A stretch of 64,000 nucleotides of DNA from an uncultured Acidobacteriota bacterium (GTDB taxonomy: Bacteria > Acidobacteriota > Blastocatellia > Pyrinomonadales > Pyrinomonadaceae), in contig CALMYB010000005.1 in the NCBI GenBank assembly GCA_937873515.1, positions 62,001 through 126,000 of the forward strand, read 5' to 3'. Below are positions 1-8,519 of this stretch, one piece after another. The stretch's first letter is position 1, and every line of letters begins with the position of its first letter. The position numbers and the translations under genes are program-made. The notes beneath the pieces are model-generated. The model was not told the origin of the DNA and searched no databases. It saw only the letters and a program-made list of their open reading frames with translations.

Positions 1-797
1 CGGCGAGGCTCCGGATCGTCCTTTAGGATCTTCTCGGTCGATGCCAGCGCATTGAAGAATTCCTCGGTCCATTCAGGCCCTGTCTTCTCTTCCAAACGGT
101 CCGGATTCTTTTCGACAAGGTCGAGGGCTTCGATCATTATCACCGAAGACCAGTTCTCGGTCGTTTCCGTTTTCCCCAATTTAAGTAAGGCCTTCGACGG
201 CCGCAGGTAGATCGGCACTTTCTTGATCGTATCCGCACGCGGATCGGCACAATTCTCCGCCGGCGACGTTACGAGATACTCTCGGCAGACCGCCGGACGA
301 TCCTTGTGTATGGAGCAGGATTCGTCCTCAAGGAACGGGCACGCGTAGCCCTGCTTCATATATTTCGTGATCACCTCAGCGTATTTTTCCGCCGAAAATT
401 CGGGCGAGCCCTCATACGCCATATCCTTTAGGCCGATAAGTTCGTCGAACCATTTGATCTTCCGAAAATGTGCAAGGGCGTCTGCAAAGCGCTTCCGAAT
501 AATGGCCTGTCTCTCCGGCGGCATCTCGTTAACGATCTCGGCTATGTGATATGCCTCGATCTCCGAGATCGGCACGGCCTGGCGGCAGCAAGCACCGCAG
601 CCCGCCTTGCACGACACCTTTTTGCCTTCGCTCTCAACCACGGCCACACATTGGTCAACGACCGTCGATGCCATTTCCTGAAAGAGCGGCAGCATCCTGT
701 GCGGCTTCACTTTCGCGGTCGGCACGGTCACCTGCATCTCGATCGGCTCGCCGTGTATTCGAAGCTTGAAATTACCGGTTATCCATTCATCAGCCAT
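1..797 (-). CDS. YkgJ-type cysteine-cluster protein (3' end beyond window)
   Basis: The reading frame opens at ATG 797 and stays open to the window edge, so the C-terminus is missing. About 265 residues are visible. A CKAGCGACC cluster (residues about 70-78) and a second region with CPFLEDESCSIH and RPAVCREY carry the spaced cysteines typical of the YkgJ/CxxCxxCC family, which is thought to bind zinc or an iron-sulfur cluster. The substrate is not known for the family. It is the last visible gene of the minus-strand run that begins with the cysteine synthase at 7183, 55 bases after the FHA gene. The family call is firm; the function is open. Confidence 0.82.
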   Translation of the reverse strand, partial: MADEWITGNFKLRIHGEPIEMQVTVPTAKVKPHRMLPLFQEMASTVVDQCVAVVESEGKKVSCKAGCGACCRQAVPISEIEAYHIAEIVNEMPPERQAIIRKRFADALAHFRKIKWFDELIGLKDMAYEGSPEFSAEKYAEVITKYMKQGYACPFLEDESCSIHKDRPAVCREYLVTSPAENCADPRADTIKKVPIYLRPSKALLKLGKTETTENWSSVIMIEALDLVEKNPDRLEEKTGPEWTEEFFNALASTEKILKDDPEPR

Positions 798-852
798 AGG
801 TTCTCTTCCCCTTGTTCTGAGCCATAATGCCCGCGTGCAGAAGCCTGCCCGT

Positions 853-2046
853 TCAAAACGATGCCGGATCCTGCATTATCGTGCCCGCCGCGAGGAATCG
901 CAGTGCGAGTTCATATTCCTGCGGCGTGATCTTGCCCGTTTTGTTAAGGTACCAGATCGAGCGTATTTCGCGTGCCGGAACATTGTTTACCTTTGTCGCA
1001 AGATCCTGCAGCATATTCCGCAATTTCAAAAAGTCACCCGCCGCTCCCTGATCGTACGCCGCGACCATCAAGAGACAATCGTCGCCAAGTTCATTCCCGA
1101 CCGGGCCCGTGAGCCGCGAGAAAACGCCCGCCATCGAACTTGCCGCGGCAAACGCATCTCCGCGGCCGGAGCCAAGCTTTGCAAGGCCCGCGGCCGCAAG
1201 AAAGTCTGGATTCAAACCATTCGCGGCCGCGAGTTTGCTCAGCTCGCCCGATCTTTTCGCGATCGTCGGAAGATTTGCCTTCACTGCTCCGCTCATCGAT
1301 TGTACGCGTTTCGCAACCTCTGCCGCCTGCGCGCCCGTCAAGAAATAACGCGGATCGTTCCCGGCTGCCTTTCGCATGAACTGAGCGGCAAATTTCTCGA
1401 CCTTCTGCGTCGCGGTGTCTTCCTTTGTCGGCGTACTGCTCGGCGTCTCCGGCGTTGACGCATTCTCGGTCTGCGCAGCGACCGGCGTTGCATCCGCTGA
1501 CGGTGTGCTCGATCCTTCAGGCGTCGAATACGTGATGTCATTCGCATCCGTTTCGGATTTCTTGCCGGAAAAATACAAAACGCCGCCGGCGATCAAGATC
1601 ACGATCAATCCAAGCGCCGGCGCGATCAAGATAAACGAAAATGAAAGGCCGCCGCTCGATGGCTCTGCGGAAACGGGCGTTGCCGGAGCGGCAGGAATAT
1701 TCGTCTGTACAGGCGGCATGGCCTGAACCGCGGATTCCGCTGCCGGAGCCTGCTCGATCTCGACCGCGATCTCAAGCCCGCCGAGGCTGAGCTTGTCGCC
1801 GTCCTTTAGCCGCTGTTGGTCGCGAAGGGGTTCACCGTTGAGCGTCGTGCCGTTCGACGAGCCAAGATCTTCCGCATACCAATTCGGGCCCTCGCGCTCG
1901 AGCCGCAGATGCTCCCGCGAAAGCCTGCCGTCCGCGATCACAAGCGAATTATTCGAATGCCGCCCGATCGTAACCAAACCATCGCTGGCTTCGAAAGACA
2001 TATCGCTGCCATCGGCGTCAATGAACTTTAGTCGGAGATCACTCAT
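853..2046 (-). CDS. FHA-domain membrane protein with degenerate transglycosylase-like C-terminus
   Basis: 397 residues. An FHA phosphothreonine-binding domain covers residues about 1-97, with TIGRHSNNS and LGSSNGTTLNG motifs. A Pro/Ala-rich linker follows, then one membrane segment at about 134-158, a Ser/Thr-rich linker, and a helical domain from about 220 to the end. The C-terminal FLAAGTIMQDPASF matches the FFAAGI..ENP..FGL ending of the two upstream paralogues, whose C-termini are lytic-transglycosylase-like. No catalytic ESxF motif is visible here, so it is probably not an enzyme. It lies 20 bases after the next FHA gene. Cytoplasmic FHA with periplasmic helical domain is inferred. Confidence 0.8.
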   Translation of the reverse strand: MSDLRLKFIDADGSDMSFEASDGLVTIGRHSNNSLVIADGRLSREHLRLEREGPNWYAEDLGSSNGTTLNGEPLRDQQRLKDGDKLSLGGLEIAVEIEQAPAAESAVQAMPPVQTNIPAAPATPVSAEPSSGGLSFSFILIAPALGLIVILIAGGVLYFSGKKSETDANDITYSTPEGSSTPSADATPVAAQTENASTPETPSSTPTKEDTATQKVEKFAAQFMRKAAGNDPRYFLTGAQAAEVAKRVQSMSGAVKANLPTIAKRSGELSKLAAANGLNPDFLAAAGLAKLGSGRGDAFAAASSMAGVFSRLTGPVGNELGDDCLLMVAAYDQGAAGDFLKLRNMLQDLATKVNNVPAREIRSIWYLNKTGKITPQEYELALRFLAAGTIMQDPASF

Positions 2047-2066
2047 TTAGGCGGCCGAAGGGCAGG

Positions 2067-3527
2067 TTATTTCGTATATGTCGATATCGGGTTCAGGTCG
2101 AGGCCAAAATCTCTCGGATTCTCGCCTATGATCGCCGCGGCGAAAAATTTTGGCACGTATTTGAAGTTCTCCGCCTGGAACTGCTTTGAAAGCATATCGC
2201 TCTTCTCGATCAGCGTCCAAAATTCGCGCGGCAAACCGCTCCCGGATGACAATGCCTTTTCGAGGTTCGAACTGAGGCCGCCTTCGCCGCTGTTGTAACT
2301 GCCGATCGCGAGCGGAATGCTCGACGGCCCGGTTCCGTAACGCCCGGCCAACGCCTTCATATACGAGGCGGCTGCACGCGACGCCGGTTCCGGTTCGCAC
2401 CGTTCATCCGGGTGAGCGGGCGTCGCTCCCGGAATGATGTTCAGCCCGTGCAGCCTTCCCGTAGCCTGCGTAAATTGGAACATTCCGAGCGGCCCCGTCG
2501 GACTCTGCAGACACGTGCAATGTTCGGATTCGATCATCGCAAGATAAAGCCCGATGCGCGGATCCATTCCTTTTTCGTTGAACGCTCGAATTATGAACGG
2601 CGCGTTCTTGCTCGCGCGCGTATAGGTCGCCTGCAAGTTGTCGCCGAAACGGCAGCCCGAAAGCGGCTTGACCTTCGTCCGTGAAACATACGCGTCAACA
2701 AAACCTTTTATCCGCGTAACGGCATCCGACGGGATCTTTTCGCTCGTCGAATTGCCGATTATCTGGGCAACGCGCATCGCACGGTCTTCGATATATGCAC
2801 GCTTTTCCGCGTCCGTCATCGCGGAATACTGTTTTGCCGGAAGCTCGGGTTTTGCAGGAGTGGATTGCGCGATAGGAAGATCCGAATTCGTCGATGCGTT
2901 CGTATCTGTTTGAGAACTGCCAAAATTCGACGGCGAACTCGTTGGCGTTGTCGAACCGGGATCGTCGTCACGATCGCTCGCCGATGTCGGGTCGTCGCCC
3001 GTGTACGGATTTGTCGACGCAACTTCACCTTTCCCTGCAAAGGCCGTCATCGCGATCACTGCCGCAGAAATACCGATCACAAATATCGCCCCGACGATTA
3101 TCGCCAAAGGCAAGTAATTCAGCGGCGTTGGCGCTGGTGCAGGCGGTGGAGCAGCAACCGGAGCCGCAACCGGTGGAAGTTCAGCGGCCGAAGCATCAGG
3201 CTGGCTGTCGGCATTCACCGGTGCTTCTTCCGCGACCCTCTTAAATTTCAATACGGTCGAGCTGCCCATTTTCACGACATCGCCGTCATCGAGGATCGTG
3301 CCGTCCGCCGACGCAGGCTCATCGTTCACGAGCGTGCCGTTCGTCGAGCCATTATCGACGATCCGCACCGTATCGGCGTCAAGATAGATCGTCGAATTCA
3401 GCCGCGAAAGTCCCTGATCGTCAAGCTGAAGGTCAACGTCCGTCGCACGCCCGATCGTGGTATGCTCTTTCTCAAGCACGATCTCGCGTGTCTCGCCGTC
3501 AACTTCTTGTACGAAAAGGAATTTCAT
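2067..3527 (-). CDS. FHA-domain lytic transglycosylase-like membrane protein
   Basis: 486 residues. The N-terminal FHA domain (about 1-95) has TTIGRATDVD and NGSTNGTLVND. A Pro/Ala-rich linker leads to a membrane segment at about 138-165, then a long Ser/Thr/Asp-rich stretch and a lysozyme-fold SLT domain from about 300. AMIESE places the likely catalytic glutamate near residue 333, followed by GPLGMFQFTQATG and IGSYNSGEGG, the usual SLT motifs. It should cleave peptidoglycan glycan strands in the periplasm, with the FHA part reading phosphothreonine inside the cell. Of the three tandem paralogues only this one keeps the glutamate. It is 11 bases after the upstream paralogue. Confidence 0.86.
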   Translation of the reverse strand: MKFLFVQEVDGETREIVLEKEHTTIGRATDVDLQLDDQGLSRLNSTIYLDADTVRIVDNGSTNGTLVNDEPASADGTILDDGDVVKMGSSTVLKFKRVAEEAPVNADSQPDASAAELPPVAAPVAAPPPAPAPTPLNYLPLAIIVGAIFVIGISAAVIAMTAFAGKGEVASTNPYTGDDPTSASDRDDDPGSTTPTSSPSNFGSSQTDTNASTNSDLPIAQSTPAKPELPAKQYSAMTDAEKRAYIEDRAMRVAQIIGNSTSEKIPSDAVTRIKGFVDAYVSRTKVKPLSGCRFGDNLQATYTRASKNAPFIIRAFNEKGMDPRIGLYLAMIESEHCTCLQSPTGPLGMFQFTQATGRLHGLNIIPGATPAHPDERCEPEPASRAAASYMKALAGRYGTGPSSIPLAIGSYNSGEGGLSSNLEKALSSGSGLPREFWTLIEKSDMLSKQFQAENFKYVPKFFAAAIIGENPRDFGLDLNPISTYTK

Positions 3528-3538
3528 TCTCTGTCGGC

Positions 3539-5230
3539 CTACATCGTCACACGATAGAGCTCCGAAAGCGGCCGCTCGTTCGTAAGGCCAAATTTTTGGG
3601 GGTTCTCGGCGACTATCCCTGCGGCAAAGAATCTTACGAGCTGCTCACGTTCGGGCGCTGTCTTTATATTACTCCAAATCTTTGACCTGTCAGCAGTAAA
3701 AGTGGCCTTCCAGGCCGCAGCGTCCGCCGGCGATTTCCCGAATGCGGCCGCCGCATATATCGGATCCGAATCAAAAACGCTGTAAACAAGGAATTTCATA
3801 TACAACGCGCAGGCCTTCGCGGCACAATTCTGGGCCGGGTCAGCAATGGTCTCCGTGCCGCACGTTCCGTTGTATTTATTGTCGGCAACAAAGGCATCGC
3901 TCATCTGCCATAGACCGGCAAGATCGCCTTTTTTTGCGGGATCGAACTTGCTGCGGCTCATCGCGAGGATAAAGCCGAGCGGCGCGTCCAAGTTCTGTTC
4001 GTGCGTGAACGACACGTTGATCGCATCGCGGTATTTCGCAGCTCTTTCCGTGTAGCCCGGAACCGCATATTCTGCCGTCCGCTTCTGGATCTCCTGCATG
4101 AACTGCTTGTCCGAGAGGTCGTATGCCAACCCGCCCGTAAATTCTTTGACAAGTCCCTGCGACATCTTCTGCACGTCAAGGAGCGTGACCTTCGCGGCTG
4201 TCGGATTTTGCGGGGGCGGCGTCTGGCCGCCTTGAGGCGTCGTTTGTACTTCAGGTTTTGCGACCGAACGTGAATCGAACGCGAGCATAACGGTGCTGTT
4301 CTGCACCGCCTCGCCGCCATCCTTGTCATACAGAACAACGGAAAGATCGTGAACGTCGCCGTCAGCGAGTTCCGGATGCTCTGCCGGATCGATCCTAGCG
4401 TCAAAATTCGGTGGCTCTGCGGATGCGACCGGCTTTTGATCGACCATAAGAACCGCGCGTGCGACGCAGCCATCCGTGTCCGAGATATCAAGCTGTATAT
4501 CGGTCGGCTTCGCGAGTGTTTCGCCTTGTTCGGGGCTCGTGATCTTCGCCGTCGCCGAGCAAGATGACGCCCCGCGTGTGTAGTAGTACGCACCGGCTCC
4601 GACCATCGCGACGACCGCAAGGCCGCCAACGATGCCTGCGACCAACACCGTCGAACCGCTGCCGCCCGCTGCCGTTTCGGCCGCTGCTGCTCCTGCCGTT
4701 CCGGCAGAACCTGCCGCCGCACTGGATGCGCCGGAAGAACCGCCCGAGGCGAGCGAACTTGCAATGTTATTCCGCAGCCCGCTTCCCGCGTCGTAAAGGC
4801 CCTGGTTCATTGCATAGTCGGCCTGATAACCGATCTGGCCGCCTGCGTCCGAAAGCGGGTTCGGGCCGGAACTGAAGGCGTCCGCCGATGGCGTTTGTGA
4901 ATTCGCCTCCGCTTGCCCTTGAGAGGCGTTTTGAGGCGTCGCCGACCCGAATAGGAACTCTGCCTTGGCTGAGCCTCCAAAAACGATCTTATCGCCGTCT
5001 GTGAGCCGAACTTCGCCCTTCACAGGCTCGTCGTTGAGAGTCGTTCCGTTGCTGCTGCCGGGATCGATCAAATAGTAGCTGCCGTCGCGCAGTTCGATCT
5101 CGGCATGCGACCGCGAGATGTTCGAATCGCCCGAAAATGAGATGTCGTTATCGGACGTGCGTCCGATCGAGGTCACGGGCTTCGATAGCTCGACCTCACC
5201 ATCTTCGGTTTTAAGAATTGCGAACGGCAT
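3539..5230 (-). CDS. FHA-domain membrane protein with Ig-like and inactive SLT-like domains
   Basis: 563 residues. FHA domain at about 1-95 (TSIGRTSDND, GSSNGTTLNDEP), a long Gly/Ser/Ala-rich linker, a membrane segment at about 194-217, an Ig-like region at about 226-318 beginning TAKITSPEQGE, and a C-terminal SLT-like domain. Where active transglycosylases have an ESxF motif this protein reads AMSRSKFDP, although the following GLWQMSDAF is kept, so the catalytic glutamate seems lost. It is probably a scaffold or binding protein for cell-wall synthesis (inference). It shares its architecture and FFAAGIVAENP..FGL ending with the two genes downstream, so the three look like tandem duplicates. 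Confidence 0.82.
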   Translation of the reverse strand: MPFAILKTEDGEVELSKPVTSIGRTSDNDISFSGDSNISRSHAEIELRDGSYYLIDPGSSNGTTLNDEPVKGEVRLTDGDKIVFGGSAKAEFLFGSATPQNASQGQAEANSQTPSADAFSSGPNPLSDAGGQIGYQADYAMNQGLYDAGSGLRNNIASSLASGGSSGASSAAAGSAGTAGAAAAETAAGGSGSTVLVAGIVGGLAVVAMVGAGAYYYTRGASSCSATAKITSPEQGETLAKPTDIQLDISDTDGCVARAVLMVDQKPVASAEPPNFDARIDPAEHPELADGDVHDLSVVLYDKDGGEAVQNSTVMLAFDSRSVAKPEVQTTPQGGQTPPPQNPTAAKVTLLDVQKMSQGLVKEFTGGLAYDLSDKQFMQEIQKRTAEYAVPGYTERAAKYRDAINVSFTHEQNLDAPLGFILAMSRSKFDPAKKGDLAGLWQMSDAFVADNKYNGTCGTETIADPAQNCAAKACALYMKFLVYSVFDSDPIYAAAAFGKSPADAAAWKATFTADRSKIWSNIKTAPEREQLVRFFAAGIVAENPQKFGLTNERPLSELYRVTM

Positions 5231-5235
5231 GAAAA

Positions 5236-5357
5236 AGTTAGGAAGTTACAGAGTTACAGAGTTTCGAATGAATATGCGCTGACCAACCGAGCTTGCGGTC
5301 AGACCCCTGCAGCTCGATACCCTCGCAACTCCGTAACGCTGCAGCTTTGCAACTGTT
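5236..5357. repeat. Inverted pair of degenerate 8-bp tandem arrays
   Basis: The left arm (5236-5267) runs in 8-base steps such as agttacag; the right arm (5324-5357) runs in 8-base steps such as caactccg and taacgctg. Read in reverse, the right arm gives gttgc and gttacgg units related to those of the left. The spacer holds a small hairpin, CTGACC (5279-5284) with GGTCAG (5297-5302). The unit fills the gap between the tail-anchored gene and the third FHA gene inside one operon; its right arm touches the stop codon at 5359. Confidence 0.7.
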
Positions 5358-5358
5358 T

Positions 5359-5799
5359 CTATTCGGTCGGCCGCATGAACAAGAACCAAGCGAGGAAAAT
5401 AATCGCGACGGCCAAGGCGCCAAGCACGACGGCGGCGGCCAGCAGCTTGAAGATCAGGCTCCCTTTTGATTTCTTTCGCGGCGTGGCGGCAGCGACCGCG
5501 GCATTTATCTCCTCTATCTCATATTCCTCCGAGACGTATGGCTGATCGGTGATCGCACCGCCTGCTTCTTTTCCCGCGGGTGCAGCCGGAGCAGCCGCGA
5601 TAGGCACGGCTTCGAGTTCGGATCCGGTGTTCGCCGGCTTGATCTCATCCGGCGGAGCATAGAGGGCCTCAAGTGCGGCCGCGTCTTCACTTGGAGCCGC
5701 ATTCTCGATCGGAGCCGCTTCGCTTCTCGGGCGCGCCTCAACGATCTCGCCTTCTGAGGTGCGAAAAACAGGCTCGGGCATTTGCCAGGGATCGCTCAT
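5359..5799 (-). CDS. Tail-anchored acidic membrane protein of unknown function
   Basis: 146 residues, not recognised as a known family. The first 105 residues are Ala/Pro/Glu-rich and look disordered. A basic patch (TPRKKSKGS) precedes one hydrophobic segment at about 117-140, ending in MRPTE, so it should be a tail-anchored or single-pass membrane protein with its bulk in the cytoplasm. It starts 16 bases after the cysteine synthase stop and sits upstream of three FHA proteins in the same operon. Acidic Thr/Ser-containing tails are typical FHA partners, but there is no direct sign that this one is. Confidence 0.65.
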   Translation of the reverse strand: MSDPWQMPEPVFRTSEGEIVEARPRSEAAPIENAAPSEDAAALEALYAPPDEIKPANTGSELEAVPIAAAPAAPAGKEAGGAITDQPYVSEEYEIEEINAAVAAATPRKKSKGSLIFKLLAAAVVLGALAVAIIFLAWFLFMRPTE

Positions 5800-5815
5800 C
5801 CGCGTTCGAATTTGG

Positions 5816-7183
5816 TCAATCGTGAATATCCAAAACGTCCGACCGGGTGATTATACCCGTAATCCGCTTAAAATCCTCGACGAGAACGGCAGGATGTTTT
5901 TGCAATTTTTCCTTAATTATCTTCAAGCTCGTATCAACGGCAACGACCGGAAAGCTCTTGTCCATAATGTCCGAGACCTTCGCATTGAACAGTTCCCTGT
6001 CGCCGAGGAGCTTTGCAAGGATCGAGCTTTCGTGGAACGAGCCGACCGGAACGTTATCCTGAAGCACCGGCATCTGCGTGATGCCGGCATCGGTCATTCG
6101 TGTCAAAGCGTCAGAAACTATATCGTCGGGAGCGACCGAGATCAGGTCGGTCGGCGAATGTTCGTTCTTCGTGTCGGCGATCAAGCTCGCGGTTATACGC
6201 TGCGGCTCGAGCAGGAGTTTCTCCTTCATCCACTCATCAGAATGGAATTTCGTCAGATAATGCTCGCCCGTATCTGCAACGATAAAGACCACGACGGCGG
6301 ATTCATCAAGATCCTTCGCGATCTTGAATGCACCCGCAAGGTTCGTGCCCGTCGAGCCGCCGCAAAATATACCCTCGGTCCTTGCCAGCTGTCTCGCCAG
6401 ATCGAACGACTCGCGGTCCGTGACGTTCACGATCTCGTCGATCGTGTTCATATCCGCATTGCCGGTCGGAAGCGACTGCCCGATGCCTTCGACGAGGTAC
6501 GGCGTCGCCTCGGGAACGTGGCCCGTGTCCTTGTACGATTTGAATATAGATCCATACGGATCAGCTCCGATCACCTTGATCTTCGGGTTCTGCTCTTTCA
6601 GATAGCGTCCTGTGCCGCTGATCGTTCCGCCCGTGCCGATGCCCGCGACAAAATGCGTGATCTTGCCTTCGGTATCACGCCAGATCTCGGGGCCGGTCGT
6701 GCGGTAATGGGCCGCGGGATTCGCCGGATGATTGTATTGGTCGGGATAGAACGAATTCGGCGTCTGGTCAGCGATGCGTTTTGCAGTCTCTAGATAATGA
6801 TCCGGCGTTCCGGCCTTTGCCGCCGCCGGACAAACGACGATCTCGGCGCCCAAGCCCTTTAGATAACGCATCTTCTCGATCGAGACCTTCTCCGTCAGGA
6901 CGAAAATGCATTTATATCCGCGGACCGCCGCCACGACCGCAAGGCCGATGCCCGTGTTGCCGCTCGTTGCCTCGATAATCGTGCCGCCTTTCTTCAGGAC
7001 GCCCTTCTCCTCGGCCCAATCGATCATCGACACGCCGATCCGATCCTTCACCGAATAGCCCGGATTCAGGCTCTCCATCTTCGCAAACACCTGCGCCTTG
7101 ATCTTCCTTTCTTTTGTGAGTTTATTGATCCGAACCAACGGCGTATCGCCGATCAGCCCAAGTACATTGTCTTGATAATTCAT
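5816..7183 (-). CDS. PLP-dependent cysteine synthase / cystathionine beta-synthase with CBS pair
   Basis: 455 residues from ATG 7183 (MNYQDNVLGLIGDTPLVRIN); an upstream in-frame extension is rejected because it contains low-complexity Arg-rich sequence and the promoter. The beta-family fold has SVKDR with the PLP lysine at residue 46, TSGNTGIG for the substrate carboxylate and GTGGTISG for the PLP phosphate. Residues about 330-455 form two CBS motifs that bind adenosyl ligands. It condenses serine or O-acetylserine with homocysteine or sulfide in the cytoplasm; the CBS pair favours cystathionine beta-synthase. It heads the FHA operon. No Shine-Dalgarno is seen and the promoter lies very close, suggesting a leaderless mRNA. 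Confidence 0.9.
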   Translation of the reverse strand: MNYQDNVLGLIGDTPLVRINKLTKERKIKAQVFAKMESLNPGYSVKDRIGVSMIDWAEEKGVLKKGGTIIEATSGNTGIGLAVVAAVRGYKCIFVLTEKVSIEKMRYLKGLGAEIVVCPAAAKAGTPDHYLETAKRIADQTPNSFYPDQYNHPANPAAHYRTTGPEIWRDTEGKITHFVAGIGTGGTISGTGRYLKEQNPKIKVIGADPYGSIFKSYKDTGHVPEATPYLVEGIGQSLPTGNADMNTIDEIVNVTDRESFDLARQLARTEGIFCGGSTGTNLAGAFKIAKDLDESAVVVFIVADTGEHYLTKFHSDEWMKEKLLLEPQRITASLIADTKNEHSPTDLISVAPDDIVSDALTRMTDAGITQMPVLQDNVPVGSFHESSILAKLLGDRELFNAKVSDIMDKSFPVVAVDTSLKIIKEKLQKHPAVLVEDFKRITGIITRSDVLDIHD

Positions 7184-7194
7184 ATTTAGGAACG

Positions 7195-7223
7195 ATTTTA
7201 TGCCCGAACCGGTTTCGAGGCAA
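7195..7223 (-). promoter_or_regulatory. Sigma70-type promoter of the cysteine synthase-FHA operon
   Basis: On the minus strand, -35 TTGCCT (7218-7223) and -10 TAAAAT (7195-7200) are separated by 17 bases. Transcription would start at about 7187, only some 4-5 bases before ATG 7183. Confidence 0.55.
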
Positions 7224-7261
7224 CCAGGCAGCTCCCAAACGCCTCTCCGACGACGTCCATA

Positions 7262-7295
7262 CAAAAAAACGCGGCCGGACAACGCATCCGGCCGC
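7262..7295 (-). terminator. Rho-independent terminator of the secreted transglycosylase gene
   Basis: A perfect 9-bp stem, GCGGCCGGA (7271-7279) with TCCGGCCGC (7287-7295), and a 7-base loop. On the minus strand it is followed by a run of seven T (7263-7269). It lies 52 bases after the stop codon at 7347. Confidence 0.88.
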
Positions 7296-7346
7296 ACGTC
7301 TTTTCTAAGGACCAATGGAGAAGAGCTGTGGGAAACTTGTAGGATC

Positions 7347-8210
7347 TTATTGATTCACGAGCCGCATACGCCCGTCAGCGGTGCGTATGACGACAGCATC
7401 CTGCTGAAAGCCGAGGTCGAGAGCCTTTTTCTCTTCCATTTTGACGGCCTTGCCGTTCGAGACACGCTGGACGCTCCGCGTATATGAACCGTCCGAGATC
7501 GAAAGATACCGCGTCGAAATGCGGCGGACGTATTCGCGTGTCTCGCTGTACGGCGGGATCGAATTGCCGTATTTCATTACGGCGCCTTCGCCGGCGTTAT
7601 AGCCTGCGAGGGCGAGATTTACGTCCTGCCCGAAAAGATCGAGCAGCAGACGCATATACTTAACGCCGCCCTCGATGTTCTGTTTCGGATCGTAAATATT
7701 CGTAACGCCCATCCTGCGGGCCGTGCCCGGCATCAGCTGCATCAGGCCGCTCGCGCCCTTGTTCGAGAGCGCTCGGAGCTTGAATGACGACTCCTGATGC
7801 ATCTGAGCGTATATCAGCAGCGGATCGATGCGGTATCTGCGGCTCGAATCGACGATATACGAATCGATCGCCGTATCGCCTGTCGTAAAGCCTTTGAGGC
7901 CGACGACCGAGCCCATCACAAGGCGGGTCGAAGGCTGCCGCAAGGTCAGCGTCCGCGCGATCTCACGGTCCGCGAGACCCTCGGACGCCGTCATTCGTGT
8001 CGAACCCGTCTTTTCGACGAGTTTGTTCCTTGAATTCTTTTTGGAACGCCGGCTTCGCGTGAATGCGACCTCAGGTGTCGGTTTCGGCGTCACGTGAACG
8101 CCTTTCGCGGTGTCGAAATTGTCTAGGGAATATCGCGGTCTTTCCTGTGCAAATGCGGGGACACAGGCTAAAAGACACGTCGCCAAAATAAGCAGGTTGC
8201 TTCTTCTCAT
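7347..8210 (-). CDS. Secreted lytic transglycosylase (SLT domain)
   Basis: 287 residues with a signal peptide (about 1-22, ending AFAQ). A basic linker leads to an SLT domain at about 115-250: QMHQESSF puts the catalytic glutamate at residue 140, followed by GASGLMQLMPGTARRMGV, NIEGGVKYM and LALAGYNAGEGAV. It should cut the MurNAc-GlcNAc bond of peptidoglycan to 1,6-anhydro products in the periplasm. It has its own terminator and is separate from the FHA operon. No Shine-Dalgarno precedes ATG 8210; a strong one lies 123 bases upstream before another ATG in a different frame (see findings), so the start region is odd. Confidence 0.93.
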   Translation of the reverse strand: MRRSNLLILATCLLACVPAFAQERPRYSLDNFDTAKGVHVTPKPTPEVAFTRSRRSKKNSRNKLVEKTGSTRMTASEGLADREIARTLTLRQPSTRLVMGSVVGLKGFTTGDTAIDSYIVDSSRRYRIDPLLIYAQMHQESSFKLRALSNKGASGLMQLMPGTARRMGVTNIYDPKQNIEGGVKYMRLLLDLFGQDVNLALAGYNAGEGAVMKYGNSIPPYSETREYVRRISTRYLSISDGSYTRSVQRVSNGKAVKMEEKKALDLGFQQDAVVIRTADGRMRLVNQ

Positions 8211-8435
8211 TATTCTCAGTTTTGGTCAGGTTGGAAAGGGTTTGAGCGGGAGCGGAGGCCATGTTGCGTTGTAGGCCCGTGTCGGATGTTCCCGTTCGCT
8301 TCTTAAGGCCGGCAAGAGCGTGAGCCATTGCCTCCTTTAGAAAGGAAACTCCTAACGGCGCAACTATTCCAAAAAAAGATTTAGAAAAGTTTTACATTGT
8401 TGTAAGTCAAAGCATCTCAGATTCGAAACGCAAGT

Positions 8436-8474
8436 AAAAAAAGCCGTTCGGAACTGATCGCTCCGCGTCGGCTT
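8436..8474 (-). terminator. Probable terminator of the cold-shock gene
   Basis: On the minus strand a short AAGCCG stem (8469-8474) pairs with CGGCTT (8441-8446) and continues into a T tract (8436-8440). The stem is only 6 bp and the loop long, so this is tentative. Confidence 0.5.
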
Positions 8475-8519
8475 CAAAATTCTGATCCGGAAAGATGAAC
8501 CGGAAATCGTTTTGGGTAC

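Noticed and set aside
766..1458. 230-codon plus-strand open frame
   Set aside because: It is antisense to the FHA gene at 853-2046, Arg/Cys-rich and without domain motifs; a shadow of a GC-rich gene.
2865..3557. 230-codon Arg-rich plus-strand frame
   Set aside because: Antisense to the FHA-transglycosylase gene; composition typical of shadow frames.
3958..4764. 268-codon minus-strand frame
   Set aside because: Lies within the third FHA gene in another frame and is extremely Arg/Ser-rich.
5759..6793. 344-codon plus-strand frame
   Set aside because: Exact antisense of the cysteine synthase gene, with no recognisable domain.
8211..8345. Possible c-di-AMP or c-di-GMP riboswitch before the transglycosylase gene
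   Set aside because: Such switches often precede cell-wall hydrolase genes, but the conserved cores I know are not present in this leader.
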